DNA from: Austropuccinia psidii
Taxonomy: Eukaryota > Basidiomycota > Pucciniomycetes > Pucciniales > Sphaerophragmiaceae
Direction of reading: 5' to 3'
NCBI GenBank assembly: GCA_023105745.1
Contig: JALGQZ010000018.1
Coordinates: 19,550,132-19,614,131, forward strand
Length of the DNA: 64,000 bases
Positions 1 through 9,026 of this stretch are shown here, one piece after another (position 1 is the stretch's first letter; each line of letters begins with the position of its first letter). The position numbers and the translations under genes are program-made. Below the pieces are notes generated by a model. It worked only from the letters and a program-made list of their open reading frames with translations, was not told where the DNA came from and searched no databases.

Positions 1-53
1 AAGGTCATGAAATTATCAATGTTGAAGGGGACCATATTGATAATCAACCTCTG

Positions 54-150
54 CATACTGAACCCCCCCAATACTCAATGAAACAATCCATGATGAAGCT
101 CCACATACTGAAAGCCCCCCGATACCCAATGAAACAATGCATGATGCAAC
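54..150 (+). repeat. 50-bp imperfect tandem duplication
   Basis: The block beginning CATACTGAA at 54 recurs at 104. Each copy runs through a C-rich tract and an AATGAAACAATSCATGATG segment. The step of 50 bases is not a multiple of three, so the two copies read in different frames. The second copy contains the start codon used for the first gene at 137. Confidence 0.75.
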
Positions 151-1526
151 CCCTGCCGCCTCTCCTCGGAATATTCAAGACTTTCAAGAAAGGGAAACAA
201 TTAAACATGATACAATGGGACGAGATATGACTGATATAATTCCCGACGCTGAGCCCGAAGTGTCATCCGCTGCGAATTTTCAAGGAATATTCTTATCCCG
301 CATGGAAGAGTTTGCAGGCATTTTGAATTATCATTCCAATATTTCTCAACAATCATGGAAAAGCGGGCTTGATAATATCAATAGGATTTACAAAAATAGA
401 TGGGACAATTTACCAACAAAGGATGCTCATACATTCCTTCCTGTTGGTATTAAGGTGATCAGTAACCGAGAGCTTAAAATGTTGGCCTGGCTGGAGGACC
501 TTGAGATGGCAGGTGAGTTTTATCTTTGTGCATGATACATGATTATTGGCTGTTGACTGGTGATATAAATTGCAATATACAGGGTTAGATTTTTTTAAGC
601 CAACCGAAACAGAAGCGTTTTTTGATCACAACATTTGGAATCTCAAATTGATGAAGGAATCAGCTAAACCTCCAGATAATCTCCCAAAATCAGAACACTC
701 CTTCTTCAAAATGGTTCAGAGCCTTCTTTACCCCGCCAATCCAGTTAAACATTTTTGGGCAAATGTTATGTTTGAATCCATTAGTTTAGTCTCAAACAAT
801 GTGATTGCACCCAAACCATATGTTGCACCAACATCAAATTTGACCGATCCTCTTGGACTCGAACGGGGAGCAGTTGAATACCTTGCCTCCTGCTTGAGTA
901 AATCGAAGCAACGTGCAACCCAACTCAGCATTGAAGGTGGCGGGGCTGACAATGAGATATCCACAAAGCCGCACAAGAACCTGGAGGATCTAATGGATAC
1001 AGTTATCCATTTGATGATTGCGTACAACATGGTACGTGCACATACAAAGGTCGAAGTTAATGGCATCAAAGGCAAACTCACAAATTCAAAAAAAAATGAG
1101 GCCATCAAAGATCTTTTGACGTGTCACAAGAATCTTGGAATAAATCGAATTTGCTATGGTATATTAGCGGCATTCTGTGCGGCGGGGGTTCGTGGTTTGA
1201 TGGTATGCTCAGATGACTGGAGAACAAGCTCAGTTAAAGGGGCTTTATCACTAATTGACATTTCCGCAAAGCTTTCAGAAAGTAAAAATCTAGTGGAGCC
1301 AGTGTGGCTACGTACTAATAAGTATATATGTGATTTACTGAATCAAAGTTTCTTCTTATCAGAGTCTTTTAACCCCGCTGTACCTCTTAGATTTGAATTT
1401 GCACGATGCTTAGTATTAGACTTTGGTGATGCCTGGGTGGCAAAACGCGGGCTTGGTTCAAGTGATGAGGTCACCTTGATGGTACCCAGGTCAGCTAAAC
1501 TCACAACCAGGATTGACCCGTTTTAG
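137..1526 (+). CDS. Two-exon hypothetical protein, rust-type
   Basis: I do not recognise this gene. Exon 1 is 137-512 and exon 2 is 583-1526. The 70-nt intron starts GTGAGT and ends ATATACAG, and the phase matches across it, giving about 439 residues. The N-terminal 60 residues are polar and low in complexity. The middle (about residues 60-125) is mixed helical and Trp-rich. The C-terminal half contains a hydrophobic stretch around the residues GILAAFCAAGVRGLMV, which could be a buried helix rather than a membrane span. No catalytic motif is evident. The ATG at 137 is the first in frame after a TGA at 59, but an upstream exon outside the window cannot be excluded. Splicing is well supported by frame continuity; function is unknown. 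Confidence 0.6.
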
Positions 1527-2103
1527 ATTAGCTTTGTACTAGATAGATTGTAATTGAATTTTGCAAAGTTATTTATGAATTTAATAATCATGACTTCCTA
1601 TCCTACTACTGCCCGGATGCCACAGTCTGAGTACCAATAGTAATTGTACGGCGGCATGCCTCCGTACATCATTGCAAAGACTCCGACAAGACGCAAGCTG
1701 AGTCAGGCGATGTGCCCGCGAGTAGCACACGCGGGTGCATTGTGGGTAGTCGCGTTTATCACTTCCCGCCAGCCCATAATAGGCCAAATGTTCCTGTGTC
1801 TTTCAAGAGGACTAGGATAGCTAGGGATCCGCAGCAGGATGCATATTGCATTTGCGTGTGCTTGCAATACTCCAAATGGTTGGATTGGAAAGTGATTGCA
1901 TGGGAACATCAATGTGTAAAATTGAATAATGCACTATCCACTGCAATTTTCAGGTTCAGGTATTTGAGATCGTGAATTTGCCAAGGTCAGGCGTGAGCTT
2001 TCTTTTTAGCCGCAATTAAAAAAGATTCATCCACCGCAATCCAATTTAGGTGATATTAAGAAATCAGTAATCATTCGGTTTCATTTCATTTTCTGCTGAA
2101 AGC
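1527..2103. other. Intergenic, one palindrome
   Basis: No gene is supported here. The stretch contains the 24-bp palindrome at 1645-1668 and a CCCGCG...CGCGGG hairpin near 1716-1737. The short open frames are overlapping and show no splice logic. It is presumably the 5' flank of the oxygenase gene that starts at 2104. Confidence 0.5.
1645..1668. repeat. 24-bp palindrome P1
   Basis: Left half TGTACGGCGGCA, right half TGCCTCCGTACA, an imperfect inverted repeat with no spacer. It is the first of five related copies in the window. Confidence 0.8.
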
Positions 2104-3432
2104 ATGCCATTCACAAAAAAAGGAAAAGAGCGTAAAAGGGAACTCGCGAGAAAGCGTCGGGCTGAGGAAGGAAAGTGTGAGTTACTCGCTTAATCTCAGT
2201 GTATATATGCTTCCACATTTATGTGGCACCCTCATTGGGCCCCACGGAAGAACATTGGCTTTAGTTGGTTCAGATTGTGCCAATGTCATGTGGGCTCCAA
2301 CAGGGAAGTCAAAGGATGTGTGCCAAAGAAAGCTCCTTGGCAGTATCTGATATCTTGTGTGCTTCAACACATAGTGATCCCTCAACCACTCGGGAATAGT
2401 AGCAGATCCCAAAAGACAAATGAGCGCAAAACGACCCGAATGAATAGGTTGTTTTCCTCCTCTCGCCCAACAGCACGAATATCAATGCCAGTATCAGCAA
2501 ATATCACCCCAAGTGAAATTCGGAGGGTTGTGGATGTCAATCAGATCAAACACATTCACTTTGGGCATGTGGCAATTTTCTCTTCAACCGGATTACTCAT
2601 TGCCCTTGTCGAATTCCGACCATTCACAACAATGAGTGAAGTCGAGGTCAATCAATGGGATGAATTATCACAATTCTTATTTCGCGAAAAGAGGTTCACT
2701 GACCCTATTGCAACAAATGGAGCATTACTGGAGGGATTTATGTTCGCAATTGGGTGGCGCAAATGCACCACGAAGAATGAACAATTTGGTCTGTATGGAA
2801 GTGCTGGCAAAATTGAAAATGCAAAAGATGAATGGCGGGACCGAGGTGCCAATCTTAGCTCGGTGGGTCGCATTCTAGGTCAATCCTTACAATATGTTGG
2901 GGATAATTTGTTTGAGAAGATTCAAAATTTCTACAATTCATTGGGGGTTCTGTCTTTTGATCAAGTCAACTATGAAGGCAATATTCCGGCAAATCAGGGT
3001 GCATTCGAGTTCGCTTCCGCACTCACTTTCACCATGAATGGATTCAAAAACGCACCTCATGTTAATAAGGATGCATCGCTGTATGCTTTGGGATGGTGGT
3101 TTCAAGCTGATAAGCGGACTGGCCAAATTCAAAGAGATGCGTCAAAGCGGTGTACAGGTGGAAAATTGATTTTCCCAAATAAACATTTTTGGATTGATCT
3201 ATCCGCATGTCATGGGCTCATTCAGGTAGTGTGGGCCAGTAGTACATTTGTTCATTATACTGATCCAGCACAGGACAACGAAAGCACGACACTAGTGGGT
3301 ATGTCCGCACAATGCTCAAGCAGGTTAGCAAAAACAATGCGTCAAAAAAGCCATGGCTATTATGAGATGGCCGAGAGAGCGGGCTATCAAATCAGGGATG
3401 GTAATACAATCTCATGCCGATTCAAAGAATGA
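2104..3432 (+). CDS. TET/JBP-like 2OG-Fe(II) oxygenase, possibly disrupted
   Basis: This resembles the expanded fungal TET/JBP-like dioxygenase family, whose known members oxidise methylated bases using Fe(II) and 2-oxoglutarate. The likely start is the ATG at 2104, encoding a Lys/Arg-rich N-terminus. A GTGAGT donor at 2177 and TTCAG ending at 2273 give a 97-nt intron. The exon that follows runs into TGA at 2348 in that phase, while the conserved body (about 2350-3432) continues in another frame, so either a small intron is unrecognised or there is an indel. The core holds HIHFGHVA, then NGFKNAPHVNKD (metal site, His at 3058), GWWFQADKRTGQIQRD, and a distal STFVHYTDP. The aspartate expected in HxD reads Asn (codon 3064). 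The gene is flanked by palindromes P1 and P2. Family assignment is fairly secure; activity is doubtful. Confidence 0.6.
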
Positions 3433-3557
3433 GGAGATTTGCATGTGGGTTGGGTAAGTAATGGTGGGATAAGGCAGAGGACAATATACACCAGGATTGG
3501 ATGGATTCGAGTGCGGGAGATGGGGTGTCTGACATGAAAAAGGGGGAAAGTGGGTTA

Positions 3558-3581
3558 TGTACGGTGGCATGCCATCGTACA
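3558..3581. repeat. 24-bp palindrome P2
   Basis: Left half TGTACGGTGGCA, right half TGCCATCGTACA. It lies 126 bp after the oxygenase stop codon, so P1 and P2 bracket that gene. Confidence 0.8.
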
Positions 3582-3617
3582 TCTGTCCTGGTTTGTTGCT
3601 ATTGTCCAGGATGCCAA

Positions 3618-4175
3618 TGCTTCACACGCGAATCCTTACGCTTGTGCAGGTTCTGAGAATGCTAAAAGTTCCTTACGCCTATGTGGGGTGCCAGCGCTAC
3701 ACACGCCAATCCTTGGGCCTGTGCAGGCTCCCGAAAATTTACACGCCAATGCTTACGCCTTTACAGGCTTTCGACGATTCACACGCCAATTATTATGCTT
3801 GTGAAGCTTCCCCACAATGCTGAAATTTTCTTGGCCTGTGCAGGATCCCAACAATTCACACGCCAATTCTTACGCCTGTGCAGGCTCCCAACAATTCACA
3901 CGCCAATCCTTATGCTTGTGAAGGGTCCCAAAAGTGCTAAAATTCCTTACGCCTGTACAGGCTTCCGACGATTCACATGCCAATCCTTACGCTTGGGAAG
4001 GTTGCCAACAATGCTGACAAATTCTTACGCCTGTGCAGGCTCCGGAAAATTCACACGCCAATCCTTATGCCTGTGCAGGCTCCCAACAATTCACACGCCA
4101 ATCCTTATGCCTGTGCAGGCTCCCGACAAGTCACACGCCAATCCCTACGCTTGTGAAGGTTCCAGACAATTTAAA
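3618..4175. repeat. Minisatellite of 40-bp and 38-bp units
   Basis: The anchor CACACGCCAATCCTTA recurs near 3699, 3739, 3780, 3858, 3898, 3976, 4054, 4094 and 4134, at steps of 40 or 78 bases. The 78-base steps contain a diverged 38-base unit in which the anchor is replaced by a TGCTAAAATT-like segment. The shared part is GCCTGTGCAGGCTCC, itself nearly palindromic. The units are free of stops, so open frames run through them, but the 40-base period cycles through all three frames and I do not regard it as coding. Confidence 0.85.
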
Positions 4176-4189
4176 CAATTCAATACATG

Positions 4190-4593
4190 GGTAAGATTAA
4201 TAGCGTGTGACCATAGGAAAGGCCATGTTTCACGAATCTGGACTGGATTGCTCACATACGGGAACCTGCCGCTTTTTTACAGTTAAGAATGGGGATGGCT
4301 CTAAACCATGGAAGAAGAAAATATAGGAGAGGATAACGGCAACTATTGGCGCATTTTGAGAAAAAGAGGTTCACGAAAACAAATACTCACTCAAACTCTT
4401 GGTGGGGCACTTACAAAAATAATTCTCACGCAATCAGGGTTTTTCTCTAAGGTGGAAATAAATAATTTTTTACGTGAACAAAGAATGTAATAGAAATTGA
4501 ACATAATAATAATAGAATACAAATAATTTGTTTTGAAAGAAAGTAATACAAATTATAAAAAGTGGAAATAATGAGATTATTTTTTTGGAATTT
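4190..4593. other. AT-rich spacer, nothing recognised
   Basis: The sequence becomes strongly AT-rich towards 4590, with no motif, repeat or credible exon. It contains the 3' flank of the minus-strand gene ending at 4594. Confidence 0.5.
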
Positions 4594-5982
4594 TTATTTT
4601 TCTAGGAATTTGGAGACTATCCCGGTTATGTCCTCCTTTGGATAAGCCTCCAGTGCCTGGGCAAGGAGGCGGTTGAGTTCGTCCCGGAAGTCCCGGTGCA
4701 TCTCATTTCGATGAGTTGCATCCACGAAAGGAATCATGTGGAGCAAGCGACGATGCTCCAACAAGATTCGGTTGATCGAATTGTGGACGATTGCTCGAGG
4801 AATCATTAGGGTCGGTCGCAGGTCGGTGAATTCCTGGCGAGCGTCATCGTGGGAATGAGACGAGCTTGGCACCGGGGGGGAGGAGGCGTTGGGGTTCTCG
4901 GGGGCACTGGAAGGGATCTCTGGGGAGGGAACCGGGGTTGGAGTGGAGGGGGGGGAATGGAAGGGGAAGGTGGGCGAGTCGGGTAAGAAGAAGGGGGAGG
5001 GGGAGGGGGATGGGGAACTGGGGATCCCACGGGCGTATCGTCAATGATGATTATCGAGCGAGGAGTGGCGGGACGATCTGGAGACGGTTGAAAAAATGGT
5101 GAGGAAAAGTTGAGAAGAGTGAAGAAGGAGAAGTGGTGACTTACCAAAAGGTTCCTCCGTGGATTGCGTAGGAGCCACCTCAGGTTCTGGCTCACGAGTC
5201 GTATCGTCCTCAGGTTGTTGGGACGCTGGACTTGGGCCAGGAATAGGTGGCTCTTCGGTTCGGGAGGGTTCTAAAAAAGGAGGAAGAGTTAGTTCACTCG
5301 ACTCAAAAGTGAAAGTGAAAATGAAATGAAACTTTGGCTGCTTACCGCGGAATAATTCCTCAGACCATCGGGTGCCACTCGGGCCTGGAGTGGGTTGCCG
5401 GGGGGTTTGCTCGCGAGGCAAACTAGCAACGGGAGAGTCTTGTCGGGGGGGATTCGGGGGGTTTTGTTCTATGAGAAATGGAAAAAAGTCAATATTATTG
5501 CGTGAAGATAAATGAGATAAGGAGGAGAAATAAAACTTACTTTGGCGTTTGAATCCCATTGGTGACAAGACATGGTGACGATCAGCCCAAGCTTGAATGT
5601 CCTCTCGCCATTGCCATCCTTCATCGGCCGGATAATCACTTTGCTCCGGTTGAGGAGTGAAGTGACCATTGGATGGTGGCCTAGGAGGGGGAGTGGACAA
5701 ATCGATACTGGAGGGGACAGGGCTAATCATCCGGAATCGTGCCCGTTGGCCTGTTTGGGGGCCCGGCGTCCATTCACGCTCGGAAATGGTTTCATCATCG
5801 TTGACCACAAAGGAGTCCTCGCAAGGGCGTCTTGGGCGAGAACTCCTCTGGCCTCGTGGTCGGAAGGGGCGGACAAGGAACAAAAATTTCTTGTGTGCTT
5901 GTCAGCAAGCATCACAAGCGTCGTTCGTCGTCGAGGAACGAATGCAGGGGATACCCCGCTTGGTGCATAAAGTGCACGACAT
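4594..5982 (-). pseudogene. Zn2Cys6-like, proline-rich protein, broken
   Basis: The minus-strand ATG at 5982 opens a cysteine pattern of a fungal Zn(II)2Cys6 cluster: C3-x2-C6-x6-C13-x9-C23-x2-C26. The sixth Cys position (residue 33) is Phe, and codon 27 (5904-5902) is TGA. The frame then continues through a charged and Pro-rich linker. Introns at 5540-5469, 5345-5271 and 5144-5078 (72, 75 and 67 nt) have GTAAGT or GTAAGC donors and YAG acceptors. The last part, rich in Leu and Arg, ends at 4594. Between 5030 and 4918 the frame changes inside a C-rich tract; this is either a fourth intron (GTGGGA...CCAGAG) or a slip in the eight-base C run. Nothing shows a target. I recall similar multicopy proteins in A. 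psidii, so it may be transposon-associated. A GTATAAAAG box lies upstream on the same strand. Confidence 0.6.
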
Positions 5983-6563
5983 CTAAAAACAAAACAAGCG
6001 AGGTTAGTAACTGCATACAAAGTAAACAATCAAGAAAGAAAATGAAGGCATACAATGAATTATATAAATTTAAAACGGAAGCAAATTGAAAACACTTTAG
6101 TCGGAAGTTTTTGAAACTCTGGAAGGAAGTCGTGAAGAAAGAAAAATATTAATATCGGTACATAATGTTGACAAAAGCTAAAAAAAGAGGTAACGCACAA
6201 GGTGGATAGAAGGGAGCTTCTGAACGGATCAGAAGAATAAACAAAAAGCGAGCAGGAAGGGGAGTGGGGTTAGTCGAGTGCGAAAGAAAAGACTGGACAG
6301 GCAGGAAGACGAGGGGGAATACGCACAAGGACAAACGCGGGTGAGGTTGAACGAAGTGGAGCGGGTGAGAAAGAAAGTGAAGTGCGTGTCGTGTGAAGAT
6401 GGTCTTTTATACCATGGTGAAGCTGAGACAATCTCAGCAGTTTCAGCACCCGCAAGAGTCTCAGCTTCAAGGCGTGTGGGCAAAATTGAAGCTGAGTCTC
6501 AGCGAATGCTGCAACTGAGAAGTGAAATGCTCGCGTGAGGCAGAAGAACAATGGGGGTCTGGC
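5983..6563. other. 5' region of the Zn2Cys6-like gene
   Basis: No second gene is supported. The stretch carries the TATA box and, from about 6415 to 6600, several GCTGAG/CTCAGC hexamers on both strands that continue into the tandem duplication. Confidence 0.4.
6402..6414 (-). promoter_or_regulatory. TATA box for the Zn2Cys6-like gene
   Basis: Read on the minus strand this is GGTATAAAAGACC, a strong TATA-box match about 420 bases upstream of the ATG at 5982. A TTTTTAG acceptor directly before that ATG suggests a 5'-UTR intron. Assignment is by sequence only. Confidence 0.4.
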
Positions 6564-7306
6564 TGAGTATTGCAATTTATCGAATTGTCAAGCTGAGTCA
6601 AATCCCCTTTGTTTCCTTAAATTGCCACCCGATCACCCAGGAGGGTGGTCGTGAGGCCCTTGTTGAATGTGCATTCAACGTGCAATGCACAAGTGACTCA
6701 TGCAGAAATGCACCCGGTGCATTTGGTCACAAGTGACCGCGGCAAGATCACCAACCGTATGGCCTGGTGATAGTCTTTGAACAAAGGGGGGGGCTGTAAG
6801 ACAAGTGAATACAGCGTGAGCTTGCCTCAACCCATTGCTCAGGTTTGCTTTCGGGTCATAATTGAAATTCTCAGTGGCTGAACATTTTAATTGCACAGTT
6901 ATTCAACTATTGATATAACAATATCAAATGCACCACTGAGTATTGCAATTTATTAAATTGCAATACTCAGTCAAATCCCCTTTCTTTCCTTAAATAGCCA
7001 CCCGATCACCCGGGAGGGTGGTCGTGAGGCCCTTGTTGAATGTGCATTGTGGGTGGAATGCACAAGTGACCCATGCAGAAATGCACCCGGTGCATTTGGT
7101 CACAAGTGACTGCGGCAATATTACCAGCCATATGGCTTGGTAATAGTATGTGAACAAAGGGGGGGCTGTAACACAAGTGAATATAGCGTGAGCTTGCCTC
7201 GACCCATTGCTCAGGTTTGCTTTTGGGTCATAATTGAAATGCTCAGTGGCTGAACATTTTAATGGCACAGTTATTCAACTATTGATATAACAATATCAAA
7301 TGCACC
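6564..7306. repeat. Two-copy tandem duplication, period 373
   Basis: Copy 1 is 6564-6936 and copy 2 is 6937-7306. Both begin TGAGTATTGCAATTTAT and end near TATCAAATGCACCA. Shared internal landmarks are the ACCCGATCACCC block, a G-run of 6-8 bases before CTGTAA, and GTGAGCTTGCCTC. The copies differ by scattered substitutions and a short replacement near the TGAATGTGCATT segment, so the duplication is not recent. No coding capacity is seen. Confidence 0.85.
6936..6970. repeat. 17-bp inverted repeat at duplication joint
   Basis: The arms CTGAGTATTGCAATTTA and TAAATTGCAATACTCAG are perfect reverse complements separated by one base. They lie exactly at the junction of the two 373-bp copies. In copy 1 the corresponding head is degenerate. 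Confidence 0.8.
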
Positions 7307-8499
7307 ATGCTGAGCCATTGCTCAGTCGTTTTTGTATGCCCACAATCTGAGCATTTGGCACAGCATTGGGTGACATTTCAGCCAGCTGCAGCATTTCACA
7401 CGCTTTGGTGAAGTGCTCCAAACTGAGCCTTCCAATGAACTATTGCAAAAATAGTTCATTCAATGGCTTTACTGAGCACTTTCACACGGTGCTTTTGACC
7501 ATGATATGCTCAGCTTGCGTGTGCAAATCGGGTGAGATGCGAAGCTGAGCATGTGGCACATGAGCTACGTATATGCAAACGATTGGAAGGTGCATGCACA
7601 TTCGCTATATGCATGCAGGCTCAAGTAGTATAACACCTTCCTGATCTGTACAGCCAACCCTGTAGTACGCAGTACACCTGTGTAAATGTATGCTGCGGGG
7701 CAGAGCAAAAGCTGTTCAGCAATGTAACATGAAAATCACGTCAAGCCATTGAGTCATATATCTCAACTGCATCCCTTTGGTGCACCTTTTTGCAGAGCTC
7801 TGCCTAACAATGGCATAGACGCGGGTGTAATCCGAGTTAATGAAAGTGGGTCATAATGGGATGACTTATTATTTGGGTAATACACAAACAATGGATTCAC
7901 TCCGGTGCCATTGTCGGGGCCAACAATGACTGGCCCTGCTTGTTCATTGTCGGGCAGCCACACGCTTTCATACGCACCCCCGATGGGTCATACACAGGCA
8001 GCTTTCACACGCCTGGAAGACATTTTACTGCCAGTGTTCCGACCGGCTAGTTTCTTGGTCGGGTGGTCAGCTTTACTGCAGACGCTCACCCGCTTGCACG
8101 TGGAAACCTGAGGCCACTCAGTGTGGATTTGCTTCAGCCTCATCCACATCAGAATAATCCCAGCCTATCATTGCTGAGGCTGGTTATGTTTGCGTGGGTA
8201 TCTCCCACCGCGGGTAATTTTCTTCACGTTCTCACACGCCCCGCGCAAGTTGGGGCACCTGGCTTGCAGCCAGAAATTCCCTTGGGTGGGTGGCCTCTTT
8301 CTCTGGAGTTTTGTACACGCGTGAGGCACAGACCGTGATCCCAATCTCGGGGGATAAACTGCCTCCTAAAACGCAATAGGGGTGAATGTAGATGTGGATC
8401 ATGCCTCACGGTCGGTGCCCCGTTTGATCATGCCACACTTCCCCCCCTGAAGCCCAGTTCGAATCCGTCATCAGAAAACTTCGCGCAAAACCAAAGTCA

Positions 8500-8523
8500 T
8501 GTTCAGTGGCACGCCACCGAACA
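8500..8523. repeat. 24-bp palindrome P4
   Basis: Left half TGTTCAGTGGCA, right half CGCCACCGAACA. Same layout as P1 and P2 with A-to-T changes at the fourth base from each end. Confidence 0.75.
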
Positions 8524-8635
8524 TATCTCACCCGCCCACACACAAACATCCCCACAGTGAGATTGCCCTTTGAAACGGCCAACATTGCCCAGTAGGTCCC
8601 TGTGCCACAATTAACCTGGGGAAGATATGCATCCA

Positions 8636-8659
8636 TGTTCGCTGTCACACCAGCGAACA
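8636..8659. repeat. 24-bp palindrome P5
   Basis: Left half TGTTCGCTGTCA, right half CACCAGCGAACA. It lies 136 bases after P4 in the same upstream region of the helicase gene. Confidence 0.75.
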
Positions 8660-9026
8660 TGACTGCATGCGTCTAATATGCCCTCCACAATAAGTTTCTA
8701 CAACCCACCCAATTTTGGATATGCTAATGTCAACCTTGTTCAACCAAAGGATTTGTACCTTGCTGCAGATCCAACAGTCATATTGGTGCACCCACATTTT
8801 GGCCACCTTGCCTTGATATATGCCCCAAATCGGATATGAAAATTATGAGCCCAAGAGGCCCACCCCCATCGAGACTATGCACGTAACCACAGGCCATCCC
8901 CCTTTTGGCCTGTGGCTGCCACTCATATAAGTTTCCCACCTGCGCTTATTCCTCTTCATTCCCTTTAGCTAACCCCTCCCGATCATATAATTTCCAACTG
9001 TCCCCAAATAATTTCAAATAGCCATC

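Larger units (their letters stand above)
7307..9026. other. Non-coding flank upstream of helicase
   Basis: No supported gene; the open frames are short, overlapping and lack splice logic. The stretch holds more GCTGAG/CTCAGC hexamers (7309-7550), palindromes P4 and P5, and a pyrimidine-rich segment with CATATAA motifs at about 8924 and 8985 just before the helicase ATG, which could be its promoter. Confidence 0.5.

Noticed and set aside
3681..4286. 201-codon open frame through the minisatellite as a gene
   Set aside because: The repeat period is not a multiple of three, the frame exists only because the unit lacks stops, and equally long frames overlap it.
4308..4490. 60-codon open frame downstream of the minisatellite
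   Set aside because: Short, AT-rich, no splice sites or motif; length is within chance.
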